Source: Pseudomonas viridiflava (GTDB taxonomy: Bacteria; Pseudomonadota; Gammaproteobacteria; Pseudomonadales; Pseudomonadaceae). Taken from it: 64,000 nucleotides of DNA. Under the pieces are notes generated by a model. That model worked only from the letters and a program-made list of their open reading frames with translations, was not told the DNA's origin and made no database searches. The position numbers and the translations under genes are program-made. The DNA is taken from positions 1-64,000 of the forward strand of contig NZ_UUPU01000066.1 of assembly GCF_900591205.1 (NCBI RefSeq), in the 5' to 3' direction. Positions 34,597 through 43,242 of the stretch are shown one piece after another (within the stretch, counting starts at the first letter, position 1; each line of letters starts with the position of its first letter).

Positions 34597-35295
34597 CTAG
34601 CGGTTGATCTGGATTTCCGTACGGCGGTTCAAGGCACGGCCTTCAGCGGTTTTATTGTCGGCTACCGGGTGGCTTTCACCTGCACCGGTCACAGACACAA
34701 AGTTGCTGCGAGGCACGCCGGCGCCGACCAAGTAGTCGGTGACCGAGTGGGCGCGTTTTTCCGAAAGTCTCTGGTTATAAGCATCATTGCCCACGCTGTC
34801 GGTATGGCCGCTGACCCGCAACTGGGCGCTTGGGGCTTCCTGTTTCAGGCGCGTGGCGATGGTGTCGAGCTTGGTTTTATCCGTCGCCGTCAACTTGGCC
34901 GAGTCGAACTGGAAGTGCACATCGCGAATCACGATGGTTTCTTCCTTGACCACCACCACCTCCTCAACCACTGCGGCCGCCGGCGGTGCCGGTGGGCAAC
35001 CATTGACATCGACCTGCACGCCTTTAGGAGTGCCCGGGCACTTGTCGCGGCTATCCGGCACGCCATCACCGTCTTCGTCGCCATCACCATTCACCCAGCA
35101 ATAGGCTCCGGCCATACCGCCGATCAACAACGCGCCATAGCCTGCATAGGCCGAGCTTTCAGTGGCACCGATCGCGGCACCGGTCACACCGCCAACGGCG
35201 GCGCAGGTGGGCCAGTCGGTTTTTTGCAAGCCTGCGCAACCTGTCAATACTCCGGTTAGCAGAACCAAGGGTAGAGCTGTCCGCATGATGCTCAT
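34597..35295 (-). CDS. OmpA-family lipoprotein with TSP3 repeat
   Basis: A 232-residue lipoprotein with signal ending in VLTGC (Cys20). A Gly/Ala-rich membrane-type segment (about 33-66, VGGVTGAAIGA and ALLIGGMAGAY) is followed by a thrombospondin type 3 calcium loop, DGDEDGDGVPDSRDKCPGTP and VDVNGC. Then comes an OmpA/MotB peptidoglycan-binding domain (about 115-232; FQFDSAKLT, VSGHTDSVGNDAYNQRLSEKRA, NRRTEIQINR). It anchors the outer membrane to the cell wall. It is similar in design to OprF C-termini, but separate from OprF. Monocistronic. Confidence 0.9.
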   Translation of the reverse strand: MSIMRTALPLVLLTGVLTGCAGLQKTDWPTCAAVGGVTGAAIGATESSAYAGYGALLIGGMAGAYCWVNGDGDEDGDGVPDSRDKCPGTPKGVQVDVNGCPPAPPAAAVVEEVVVVKEETIVIRDVHFQFDSAKLTATDKTKLDTIATRLKQEAPSAQLRVSGHTDSVGNDAYNQRLSEKRAHSVTDYLVGAGVPRSNFVSVTGAGESHPVADNKTAEGRALNRRTEIQINR

Positions 35296-35485
35296 CTGAT
35301 TTCTCCTGAGGGGATCGGCGGGGGCCGATGGGTGGAGTAAAGACGGCTCTTTTCATCTGCGCCAGTACGCCACACCCCCGGATTCATTGAGGATGATCGC
35401 ACTTGCAGGTTTTTTCAGCGCCGCCCGCTCTAGGCCCGCACGCTCAGCCGCGCTAGTCTCTACGGTCCTGATGTGAGGATCTTCG

Positions 35486-35983
35486 ATGACCGCTGGTATT
35501 TCTTCCCGTACGCCCCAACAAGCCTTGGCCGCCCTGCTGGATCTGCACCAGCCCAAACGCCTGCTGCTATTGGGCGCCAGCCAGTTTCCCGCACTGGATG
35601 CCTTTAAGGCTGCCCACCCGGACACCCAGGTCTCGGTGGCGGTGCCTGGACCGTTGCCGGCGGAGCTTGCGGCGCAGCGTTTTGACCTGGCGCTGGTAGT
35701 GGACTGCCTGGAGCACCTGTCAAAACCACAGGGCCTGACCCTGCTTGGCGGCATTCGCAACCTCAACGCCAGCCGCATTGCGGTGCTGGTGGACCTGGGC
35801 GCCTGCGACTGGAAGGACACCGACTTCTTCTCCCTGGCGCTGCAGGCCGGCGAGCGGTTCCAGCGCGACGAGCAGGTTTTGACCCTGTTTACCTATGATC
35901 TGCTTGACTATAAGCAAGTGCCGGACTGGCTCAACGCCCGCTTCTGGGCCAACCCGGAAAACTTTGGAAAGTATTGGTGGTAA
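35486..35983 (+). CDS. DUF6231-like protein, methyltransferase-like fold
   Basis: A 165-residue soluble protein. RLLLLGASQFPALDAF at residues 25-40 looks like a Rossmann first strand with shortened glycine loop, and FDLALVVDCLEHLSKPQGLTLLGGIRNL resembles the post-motif II region of SAM-dependent methyltransferases. It matches what I recall as the DUF6231 family in Pseudomonas. Catalysis is unproven, as the GxGxG motif is degenerate (LGAS). It heads a cluster with YchJ, a LEA-type lipoprotein and a SEC-C protein, all spaced closely. Confidence 0.65.
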   Translation: MTAGISSRTPQQALAALLDLHQPKRLLLLGASQFPALDAFKAAHPDTQVSVAVPGPLPAELAAQRFDLALVVDCLEHLSKPQGLTLLGGIRNLNASRIAVLVDLGACDWKDTDFFSLALQAGERFQRDEQVLTLFTYDLLDYKQVPDWLNARFWANPENFGKYWW

Positions 35984-35987
35984 CCCG

Positions 35988-36458
35988 ATGAGTACATCCA
36001 TTTGCCCCTGCGGCAGCGGCAACCTGCTGGATGCCTGCTGCGGCCACTATCACGCAGGCCACCCGGCCCCATGCGCCAGCGCCCTGATGCGCTCGCGCTA
36101 CAGCGCTTACGTGCTGGGCCTGGTGGACTACCTGGTCGCCACGACTCTGCCCGCGCAACAGGCCGGACTGGACCGCGACGCCATCGCCGCCTGGAGCGCG
36201 CAAAGCACCTGGCTTGGCCTTGAAGTGGAAAGCTGCGAGGTGTTCGGCGGCCAACCGGAACATGCCTTTGTAACCTTTACCGCACGCTGGCATGACGCCA
36301 CCGGCGAACATAGCCACCGCGAGCAGTCCTCTTTCGTACAGAATGAAGGGCGCTGGTACTTCATCGACCCTACGGTGGAAGTGAAGTCGGGGCGCAACGA
36401 TGCATGCCTGTGCGGCAGTGGGCAGAAATTCAAGAAGTGTTGTTCCAGCTACCTATAA
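35988..36458 (+). CDS. YchJ-family SEC-C motif protein (UPF0225)
   Basis: A 156-residue protein. Zinc-binding SEC-C motifs stand at both ends: CPCGSGNLLDACCG near the N-terminus and CLCGSGQKFKKCC at the C-terminus. The central domain (ALMRSRYSAYVLGLVDYLVATT) is of the NTF2-like YchJ type. I start at ATG 35988, four bases after the preceding stop, rather than the longer frame from 35895. Its role is unknown; SEC-C motifs in SecA bind Zn2+ and partner proteins. Confidence 0.88.
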   Translation: MSTSICPCGSGNLLDACCGHYHAGHPAPCASALMRSRYSAYVLGLVDYLVATTLPAQQAGLDRDAIAAWSAQSTWLGLEVESCEVFGGQPEHAFVTFTARWHDATGEHSHREQSSFVQNEGRWYFIDPTVEVKSGRNDACLCGSGQKFKKCCSSYL

Positions 36459-36478
36459 CCCCCCTCAGGACTGACGCC

Positions 36479-36961
36479 ATGTTTCGGATATACAGCTTGA
36501 TGCTGGCGTTGACCCTGGGCTTGACCGGCTGCGCGTCCTGGTTCGAAGACGATGCGCCCCCGCCCCACGTATCCCTGGTGAAAGTCGAGGTGGTGCGGGC
36601 CAAGTTACTGGAGCAGAAATTCAAACTGTACTTTCGCGTGGACAACCGCGACGACGCCGACCTGACGGTGCGCGGCCTGATCTACAAGGTCACACTGGGT
36701 AATTTTGTGCTGACCGAAGGCGAGTCCAACGAATGGCTGACCGTACCGCCGCGCAGTCATAAATTTTTCCGGGTGTCGGTGCGCACCAACCTCTGGCCGC
36801 AGATCCGCGACGTGGTGCAGATGCTGAAAAAACCCGATCACCCTGTGCCTTATCGTCTGGAGGGTGAGCTGAAAACCGGATTATTCATCGGTTATGACGT
36901 GCAGGTGAACCACAATGGCGAGATAATCCCCGGCGATTTTATTCCGGAGCGACATCGATGA
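36479..36961 (+). CDS. LEA type 2-family lipoprotein
   Basis: A 160-residue lipoprotein with signal MFRIYSLMLALTLGLTGC (lipobox LTGC). The mature part is a water-stress and hypersensitive-response (WHy/LEA14) beta-sandwich: VSLVKVEVVRAKLLEQKFKLYFRVDNRDDADLTVRG is characteristic of the family, found in desiccation-related proteins. It starts at ATG 36479, with AGGACTGACG upstream, and overlaps the following SEC-C gene by four bases (ATGA). Confidence 0.83.
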   Translation: MFRIYSLMLALTLGLTGCASWFEDDAPPPHVSLVKVEVVRAKLLEQKFKLYFRVDNRDDADLTVRGLIYKVTLGNFVLTEGESNEWLTVPPRSHKFFRVSVRTNLWPQIRDVVQMLKKPDHPVPYRLEGELKTGLFIGYDVQVNHNGEIIPGDFIPERHR

Positions 36962-37164
36962 CTCAGCAACCCCATGTTCATGGTCCTGACTGCAACCACG
37001 ATCACGATCACGATCACCATGATCACGACCATGGCCATGTCCACGGCCCGAACTGCGGCCACGCTCACCAGGAGCCGGTGCGCAATGCCTTGAAAGACGT
37101 TGGCCGCAACGATCCTTGCCCATGCGGCAGCGAGAAGAAATTCAAGAAGTGCCACGGGGCCTGA
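36958..37164 (+). CDS. His-rich SEC-C motif small protein
   Basis: A 68-residue protein. Residues 6-40 are extremely His/Asp-rich (HVHGPDCNHDHDHDHHDH, then HGHVHGPNCGHAH), similar to metal-storage or metallochaperone tails. Residues 50-67 hold the SEC-C zinc motif PCPCGSEKKFKKCHG. Together these suggest a cytosolic Zn2+ or Ni2+-binding protein or SecA-like interaction partner. It is the last gene of the four-gene cluster and overlaps the LEA-type gene. The histidine block is encoded by CAC/CAT-GAT/GAC repeats, prone to slippage. Confidence 0.85.
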   Translation: MTQQPHVHGPDCNHDHDHDHHDHDHGHVHGPNCGHAHQEPVRNALKDVGRNDPCPCGSEKKFKKCHGA

Positions 37165-37182
37165 TGCCCTGAATACAGTCAG

Positions 37183-37274
37183 TGTGGGAGCTGGCTTGCC
37201 TGCGATAGCGGTCTGTCAGTTAAAGGGTCACTTCCTGATACACCGCTATCGCAGGCAAGCCTGCTCCCACATTT
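37183..37274. repeat. REP-type paired palindrome (family A)
   Basis: TGTGGGAGCTGGCTTGCCTG, then TGCGATAGCGG, a 40-bp spacer, CCGCTATCGCAGGCAAGCCTG and CTCCCACATTT. The near-perfect arms could form one long stem. It lies between convergent genes. Confidence 0.82.
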
Positions 37275-37283
37275 GATCGTGTT

Positions 37284-38675
37284 TCAAGCCAGTTTTTTTC
37301 GCTGAAACGCTAGCTCCACCTCCAGCCCCCCGCCCTCGCGATTACTCAAACTCAACCGCCCCGCATGCGCCCGGGCAATCGTGTGAGCAATGCTCAACCC
37401 CAACCCATACCCGCCCGTCTCGGCATTGCGTGAGCCTTCCACCCGGTAGAACGGCTCCATCACCTGCTCCAACTGCTCCTGGGGAATCCCCGGGCCACGG
37501 TCGCTGATGATGATCTTCAGGCTGTCCGCCTGGTCCTCGACCCGCACCACGACTTCGCTGCCATAGCGCAGCGCATTTTCCAGCAGGTTCTGCACGCAAC
37601 GCTTCAAGCTGCGGGCATACCCCGGCAACGGCTGTTTCGCACGCCCCTCGATCAGCACGCTTTCACCCACGTCCTGCAGATCCGCCTGCAAGCTTTGCAA
37701 CAGGGCATTGATGTCGATGTTTTGCCGCGCCTCGTTGATCTCGCCGCTGCTGACAAAATCCAGGGTGCTGGACACCATGTGTTCCATTTCTTCCAGGTCG
37801 CTGCGAAAACGCTCCTTGGTCGGGTTGTCGTCAAGCATCTCGGTGCGCAGCCGCAGGCGTGTGATCGGTGAGCGCAGGTCGTGGGAAATCGCCGCCAGGA
37901 ACCGCGTGCGCTCGGCGATATTAGCGATCAACCGTTGCTGCATCGCATTAAACGCCTGGGCAGCGCGGCGGACTTCCGTGGGGCCGTCCACCGATAACGG
38001 CGGGTGCTGGATATCCCGGCCCAGCGCTTCGGCGGCCTCGGCCAGTGCGTTGAGCGGGCGGATGGCCAGGCGCACCGCCACCAGGGCGATCACCACCAGC
38101 ACCAACACCCGCAGCAGGTAAATGCGCATCACGTAGTCGAACAACAGGTCCAAAGGCGAGGTACTGGTCCAGCCCTGCTCTTCGCTGGCGTCCAATTGCA
38201 ACCAGCGCCCATCGGGCAGGCGCAGGTCGATCAGGAACTGCCCCACCACGGGCTTGGAGCCCAGCAACGTCGACAGCCCGGCGCTCTGCCCTTCGCCATC
38301 CACCAGGGCCAGGCGTAACAGAATCAGGGTCTGGGCATAGCCGGTTTTCTCCGACAGTACTTTTTTAATCAGACGCTCCGTGGGCCGATCGCTGTCGTTG
38401 AGGCGGCTCGGAATGTGGCTGGCCTGGTCACTCAAGGTCAGGCGGAAATGCGGCGTATCGAGCATTTTGATCAGCTGATCGGCCTGCTGCGGGTCGCTGT
38501 GCACCAGGCGCACCACGTCGGCCAGGCGCGTGGCGATCAGCCGCGCTGGGATTTCGAGCACCTGGCCATGGCGCCGGTCGTACCAGATGCTGCTGGTCAA
38601 AGCCTGGGCCGCGAGCATGCCGCTGACCAGAATCAGCACCAGCCGCCCGAACAGCGACCGCGGCAGCAGTCTCAC
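37284..38675 (-). CDS. Two-component sensor histidine kinase
   Basis: A 463-residue membrane kinase. Two transmembrane segments (about 10-30 and 185-205) enclose a periplasmic sensor of about 150 residues. A HAMP linker follows, then the H box AAISHDLRSPITRLRLRTEM with His265, the N box QNLLENALRYG and G boxes DRGPGIPQ and GYGLGLSIAHTIA. It is of the EnvZ/RstB/PmrB-like class. It overlaps the upstream response regulator gene by four bases. Given the adjacent siderophore receptor, metal-related signals are possible, but the sensor domain reveals no ligand. Confidence 0.93.
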   Translation of the reverse strand: MRLLPRSLFGRLVLILVSGMLAAQALTSSIWYDRRHGQVLEIPARLIATRLADVVRLVHSDPQQADQLIKMLDTPHFRLTLSDQASHIPSRLNDSDRPTERLIKKVLSEKTGYAQTLILLRLALVDGEGQSAGLSTLLGSKPVVGQFLIDLRLPDGRWLQLDASEEQGWTSTSPLDLLFDYVMRIYLLRVLVLVVIALVAVRLAIRPLNALAEAAEALGRDIQHPPLSVDGPTEVRRAAQAFNAMQQRLIANIAERTRFLAAISHDLRSPITRLRLRTEMLDDNPTKERFRSDLEEMEHMVSSTLDFVSSGEINEARQNIDINALLQSLQADLQDVGESVLIEGRAKQPLPGYARSLKRCVQNLLENALRYGSEVVVRVEDQADSLKIIISDRGPGIPQEQLEQVMEPFYRVEGSRNAETGGYGLGLSIAHTIARAHAGRLSLSNREGGGLEVELAFQRKKLA

Positions 38676-39382
38676 GACTCCAGCACCACGTCATCGGCGG
38701 TGAGCATGTATCCCTCGTTGCGCACGGTCTTGATCAGCCCCGCCGGCAGTTGCGAGCGCAGGCGGCTCACGCACACATCAATGGAACGGTCGAACGGCGT
38801 GCTGTCTTTGTCGAACACATGGTTGAGCAAAAAATCGCGGCTCAACGGGCGGTTGGGATGCTGCAACAGCAGGCGCAGCACACGGTAATCCGAGTTACCG
38901 AGGCTGACCACCACGCCTTCCGGCGACAGTAATTGCCGCGCCCGCGTATCGAGTTGCCAGCCGGCGAAGCGAATGCTCGGCGCCTCGTCCAGCCGCGCAC
39001 GGTCCGGAAAACTCTGCACCCGGCGCAACACCACCTTGATCCGCACCAGCAATTCACGCGGGTCAAACGGCTTGGGCAGGTAGTCATCGGCGCCGATTTC
39101 CAGGCCAACGATGCGGTCGATCAACGAGCCCTTGGCTGTCAGCATCACCACCGGGATGTTGGAGCTGACCCGCAGCTCGCGGCACAGGCTCAGGCCGTCT
39201 TCGCCGGGCAGCATCAGGTCGAGCACGATCAGGTCGATCACATTCAGCGCCAGGCGGCGGCGCATTTCCTTGCCGTCGGCGGCGGTGGACACCTGAAAGC
39301 CGGCGTCACTCAGGTAGTCGCAGAGCAACTGGCGGATTTGCGGGTCGTCATCGACGATCAGCAAGTGGTCTTGTTTGGCCAT
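38672..39382 (-). CDS. OmpR-family response regulator
   Basis: A 236-residue regulator. The receiver domain has Asp11/Asp12, the phospho-acceptor Asp55 (LIVLDLMLPGEDG), Thr82 and Lys104 (YLPKPF). The C-terminal winged-helix domain includes LLLQHPNRPLSRDFLLNHV and DRSIDVCVSRLRSQL, typical of OmpR/PhoB proteins. It pairs with the kinase encoded directly downstream. Divergent from the TonB receptor gene with a 196-bp gap, a possible target region. Confidence 0.93.
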   Translation of the reverse strand: MAKQDHLLIVDDDPQIRQLLCDYLSDAGFQVSTAADGKEMRRRLALNVIDLIVLDLMLPGEDGLSLCRELRVSSNIPVVMLTAKGSLIDRIVGLEIGADDYLPKPFDPRELLVRIKVVLRRVQSFPDRARLDEAPSIRFAGWQLDTRARQLLSPEGVVVSLGNSDYRVLRLLLQHPNRPLSRDFLLNHVFDKDSTPFDRSIDVCVSRLRSQLPAGLIKTVRNEGYMLTADDVVLES

Positions 39383-39540
39383 GGGCAGTCGAACCTAAAA
39401 CTCAAAACGCAGGAGATAACCGAAAGTTCAGCCAACGGTGCACGCAAATGTAATGGAATGTTGTGGGAAACCATAATCACGCATCAGCGATACAAAGCCA
39501 GGGCATGGCCGGCGGAATCGCTCTTTAGACTACCGAACCT

Positions 39541-39561
39541 AAATGAGAGTAATTGTAATTT
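39541..39561. promoter_or_regulatory. Fur-box-like sequence before TonB receptor
   Basis: AAATGAGAGTAATTGTAATTT resembles the AT-rich, loosely palindromic Fur box (repeats of the NAT-A/T-AT type) and sits 18 bp before the receptor start. Fits iron repression of siderophore uptake genes. The match is partial. Confidence 0.45.
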
Positions 39562-39578
39562 AGACTCGGAAGTAGCTC

Positions 39579-41960
39579 ATGTCATTGCCCACACCTCACC
39601 GCCACACGCTGCACACGACCCTGGCGCCGATGTTCGGTTTTCTCGCTGCCGGCAGTGTCGCCCCGACCGCTTGGGCCGATACGCCCGCCGCCACCGCCAA
39701 TGATTCGGTGCTGAGCCTGCCGGAAATCAAGGTCGATGGCGAAGCCACCTCCACCTTCAAGGTGGACCGCGTGACCTCGGCGAAAATCAGCCAGCCGCTG
39801 CTGGACGCGCCGCAAAGTGTGACCATCGTGCCGCAGCAGGTGCTTAAAGAGCAGAACGCGCAAACCCTGCAGGAAGTGTTGCGCAACGTGCCGGGCATCA
39901 CCTTCATGTCCGGCGAGGGCAACCTGGGCTGGGGTGACCTGTTTTCGATTCGCGGTTTTTCCTCCGAGCAAAGCCTGACCGTCGACGGCGTGCGCGATGC
40001 CGGCATGTCGACGCGCACCGACACCTTCAACCTGCAACAGGCCGAAGTGTTCAAGGGCACCGGCTCCATCGAGTCCGGGGTGTCCGCCGTGGGCGGCAGC
40101 GTCAACCTGGTCAGCAAGGAAGCGCACCTGGGCGATGCCAACAAGGTGTCGGCCGGCATCGGCACCGACAGCTACCGCCGCCTCACCGCCGACCTGAACA
40201 AGCAACTGAACGACACCACCGCCGTACGCATCAACCTGATGAAACACTACAACCAGGTGGCCGAGCGCGACGACGTGGACTACGACCGCTGGGGCATCGC
40301 CACCTCGTTCGGCTTTGGCCTGGGCACCGACACCCGCGTGTTTATCGACACCTTCTATCAGAAAGACACCAACACCCCGGACGGCGGCGTGCCGATCCAG
40401 CGTGGGACGAATGGCGACCGCATGCCCGGCGTGAAACGCTCGAACTGGTACGGCGACTCCAGCCTCTACACCCAGGAAAACAAAACCACCTCGCTGACGG
40501 CACGCATCGAACACGACTTCGACTGGAACGATGCCAACCTGCGCAACCAGACCCGCTGGGAGCGCAGCGACAACTTCGCCGTGCTCTCCCCGGCGCGCTT
40601 CTTCGCCGCCGACGCCAATGGCAACAAAACCTGCACCGGCGCCCGTTGTGCGACCCTGGGCTATACCGGTGTAGGCCCGACCAGCCAAGTACCGGGCAGC
40701 ACGGTGAATGCCTACACCGACTACGTGAATAACAGCAACACCGCCTACGGCATCCTGCGCGGCAGCGACTTCGGTTTGTCCAAGCGCTACACCATTGTGG
40801 ATAACCAGACCGACTTTGCCTTCAAGTTCAACACCGCCAGCCTGCAGCACGCGGTGGTCTCGGGCCTTGAGTTCTATCACGAGACCTACGGCGGCCTGAA
40901 ACGCAACGCCGAAGTGCCGGCCGGCAACCTGCTGTTCGACATGAATGACCCCAGCCACAGCTTCGCCAGCACCTACGTGACCAAAGGCGAAGGCGACCCA
41001 CGCTCGGTGATCGACAACGCCGGCCTTTACCTGGGCGACACCGTCACCCTCAACGAGCAATGGCAGGTCCTCGGCTCGTTGCGCTACGACAACTGGCGTG
41101 CGCAAACCAGCCAGCGCGGCCAGGCCACCATCAGCAGCACCGACGGCGCGGTGAGCGGTCGTGTCGGCGCGGTGTACAAGCCGTTGCCCAATGGCAGCAT
41201 TTATGTGTCCTACAGCGAAGCGGCGCAGCCGTCGGCGCTGGGCGCCTCCACCAACAACCAGATCTACGGTTCGGCCACCACCAGCAACTACAGCCCGGCC
41301 AAGTCCAAGACCTACGAATTGGGCACCAAGTGGGACATTGCCCACGACATGCTCAACGTGACCGCCGCGATCTTCCGCACCGAACTGGATAACGCCTGGG
41401 AGTACCAGGACGGTGAGTCGGCCCCGGTGCGCGCCCTGCCCGCCAAGCGCGTAGACGGCGTGGAACTCTTTCTGCAAGGCAATATCACCCCGCGCTGGAC
41501 CGCCTACACCGGCTTCTCGGCGCTAAAGAGCACCCAGACCAAAGGCATCAACAAGGGCGCGGAAGCCAAAAACGTGCCCGACCTGACCGCCAACCTGTGG
41601 ACCACCTACGCGCTCACCGACGCTCTGAGCCTGAGCTACGGCGAGCAATACGTGGGCCGGCGCCGCTACACCGACAACAAATATGTCGGCGGTTTGAACA
41701 ACAACAGCAGCTACGCCAACGGCCCGGCAGGCGTGAATGCGATCTACACCCGCGACCACGAAAAGGCCCCCGGCTACTGGCTGAGCAACGTGGCCGCGCA
41801 ATACAAGGTGAACAAGGACACCACGGTCAACCTCAACCTCAACAACGTGTTCAATAAGTTTTATTACAGCCAGGTCGGCGCATCCCTCGATGGCTTCCAG
41901 CTCTACGGCATCCCGGGCGCCGGGCGCACCCTCACCGCCAGTGTCGATTATGAGTTCTAA
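39579..41960 (+). CDS. TonB-dependent siderophore receptor
   Basis: A 793-residue outer-membrane receptor. A signal peptide ends near AWA-DTPA. The TonB box is LSLPEIKVDGE-like (about 46-56), the plug domain covers about 70-170 (PQSVTIVPQQVLKEQ, LRNVPGITF and DLFSIRGFSSEQSLTVDGVRD), and a 22-strand barrel follows, ending in the expected terminal Phe (TASVDYEF). It resembles Fiu-type catecholate receptors. The ligand is not certain. It has no FecA-type N-terminal signalling domain, so it does not signal through an anti-sigma factor. It heads an operon-like set with the periplasmic protein and ABC genes. Confidence 0.92.
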   Translation: MSLPTPHRHTLHTTLAPMFGFLAAGSVAPTAWADTPAATANDSVLSLPEIKVDGEATSTFKVDRVTSAKISQPLLDAPQSVTIVPQQVLKEQNAQTLQEVLRNVPGITFMSGEGNLGWGDLFSIRGFSSEQSLTVDGVRDAGMSTRTDTFNLQQAEVFKGTGSIESGVSAVGGSVNLVSKEAHLGDANKVSAGIGTDSYRRLTADLNKQLNDTTAVRINLMKHYNQVAERDDVDYDRWGIATSFGFGLGTDTRVFIDTFYQKDTNTPDGGVPIQRGTNGDRMPGVKRSNWYGDSSLYTQENKTTSLTARIEHDFDWNDANLRNQTRWERSDNFAVLSPARFFAADANGNKTCTGARCATLGYTGVGPTSQVPGSTVNAYTDYVNNSNTAYGILRGSDFGLSKRYTIVDNQTDFAFKFNTASLQHAVVSGLEFYHETYGGLKRNAEVPAGNLLFDMNDPSHSFASTYVTKGEGDPRSVIDNAGLYLGDTVTLNEQWQVLGSLRYDNWRAQTSQRGQATISSTDGAVSGRVGAVYKPLPNGSIYVSYSEAAQPSALGASTNNQIYGSATTSNYSPAKSKTYELGTKWDIAHDMLNVTAAIFRTELDNAWEYQDGESAPVRALPAKRVDGVELFLQGNITPRWTAYTGFSALKSTQTKGINKGAEAKNVPDLTANLWTTYALTDALSLSYGEQYVGRRRYTDNKYVGGLNNNSSYANGPAGVNAIYTRDHEKAPGYWLSNVAAQYKVNKDTTVNLNLNNVFNKFYYSQVGASLDGFQLYGIPGAGRTLTASVDYEF

Positions 41961-41985
41961 ATTTCGCTTATCAGGAGCCCCCGCC

Positions 41986-43101
41986 ATGTTCAAACCCCTT
42001 AACTTGCTCAAGCTGGGCGTGCTGTTCGGCGCCCTGGTGCTCGGCCACGCCGAAACCGCCGCCGCCCATGAAGTCACCGACGTGCTGGGCCGCAAGGTCG
42101 AAGTCAAAGACCAGGTCAAACGCGTGGTACTCGGCGAAGGTCGGCTGATTTCCGCGTTTGCCTTGCTCGACAAGGACGCGCCGTTCCAGCGTATCGTCGG
42201 CTGGCAGAACGATTTGAAGCTGCTGGACCAGCACACCTACAACGCCTACCTGGCAAAATTTCCTACGGTCAAAGACATCCCGTTGATCGGGCAAGCGTCG
42301 GAGCAGAGCGTCAGTGCTGAGGAAATTCTCTCGCTGAAACCCGACCTGGCGGTGTTCAGCATTTCCGGGCACGGCCCGACCGAACACAGCCCGGTGGCCG
42401 ATGTGCTGGCCAAGGCCGGTATCCCGGTGGTGTTTGTCGACTTTCGCATCAACCCGGTGCAGGGCACCCACACCAGCCTGACGGCCCTCGGCCAGGCACT
42501 CGGGCGTGAAGCCCAGGCCAAGGCGTTCCTGGCGTTCTATGACCAGCACATCAAGGCCATCACCGATGCCGTCGCCACCTTGCCCGCCGAGCCGCGCCCA
42601 CGGGTGTTCCTGGAGTTGCTGGCCGGTGTCTGGCAGGCGCCGGGGCACACCACCGGCAAGAGCGGCATGGGTGAACTGATCGACCTGGTGGGTGGCCGCA
42701 ATATCGCCGCCGGCGTGGTGCCGGGTGCACTGGGGGATATCAGCGTGGAATACGCGCTCAAGGCTGACCCGGATGTGTATGTAGCCACTGGCAACCGCAA
42801 ACCCGGCTTGATCCTGGGCGCAGGCGTGGGTGACGACGAAGCCCACGATGCCCTGGAGCGGGTGCTAGCGCGGCCTGAGTTCGCCAATCTGCGTGCGATC
42901 CGCGAAGGCAATGCCCACGGCCTGTGGCATGACTTCTACAACTCGCCCTACAACCTGCTGGCGATTGAAGCACTGGCCAAGTGGGTACATCCGCAACTAT
43001 TCGCCACGCTGGACCCGCAGGCGACTCTGGAACAGATCAACCAGCAATTCCTCGGGATGCCGTTGCAGGGCGCTTACTGGATTGACCGTAAAGCCGAGTA
43101 A
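41986..43101 (+). CDS. Iron-siderophore ABC binding protein (FecB/BtuF-like)
   Basis: A 371-residue periplasmic binding protein of the helical-backbone class. Signal peptide MFKPLNLLKLGVLFGALVLG, cleaved near the HAETAAAHE stretch. The first domain carries VTDVLGRKVEVKDQVKRVVLGEGRL and LKPDLAVFSISG, and the second HDFYNSPYNLLAIEALAKWVHP. I start at ATG 41986, 26 bases after the receptor stop, with TCAGGAG upstream. It would bind the ferric siderophore delivered by the TonB receptor. A REP-type repeat separates it from the permease gene. Confidence 0.9.
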   Translation: MFKPLNLLKLGVLFGALVLGHAETAAAHEVTDVLGRKVEVKDQVKRVVLGEGRLISAFALLDKDAPFQRIVGWQNDLKLLDQHTYNAYLAKFPTVKDIPLIGQASEQSVSAEEILSLKPDLAVFSISGHGPTEHSPVADVLAKAGIPVVFVDFRINPVQGTHTSLTALGQALGREAQAKAFLAFYDQHIKAITDAVATLPAEPRPRVFLELLAGVWQAPGHTTGKSGMGELIDLVGGRNIAAGVVPGALGDISVEYALKADPDVYVATGNRKPGLILGAGVGDDEAHDALERVLARPEFANLRAIREGNAHGLWHDFYNSPYNLLAIEALAKWVHPQLFATLDPQATLEQINQQFLGMPLQGAYWIDRKAE

Positions 43102-43112
43102 CCGCGGTAAAC

Positions 43113-43206
43113 AATGTGGGAGCTGGCTTGCCTGCGATAGCGGTGGATCAGTCACTGAAAAGGTGGCAGGCAGTCCGCCATCGCAGGCAAGCCCGCTCCC
43201 ACATTT
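43113..43206. repeat. REP-type paired palindrome (family A) within operon
   Basis: AATGTGGGAGCTGGCTTGCC, TGCGATAGCGG and the inverted part CCGCCATCGCAGGCAAGCCCG with CTCCCACATT. It fills the gap between the binding-protein and permease genes of the siderophore ABC system, a position where it could alter mRNA stability and relative expression. Confidence 0.82.
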
Positions 43207-43242
43207 CTGGATCTTCATCGCTTTCAACACTGTGTGAGCCCT

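Noticed and set aside
39582..41477. 631-codon minus-strand frame opposite the TonB receptor gene
   Set aside because: Antisense shadow with Gly/Val/His bias; the receptor frame is unquestionable.
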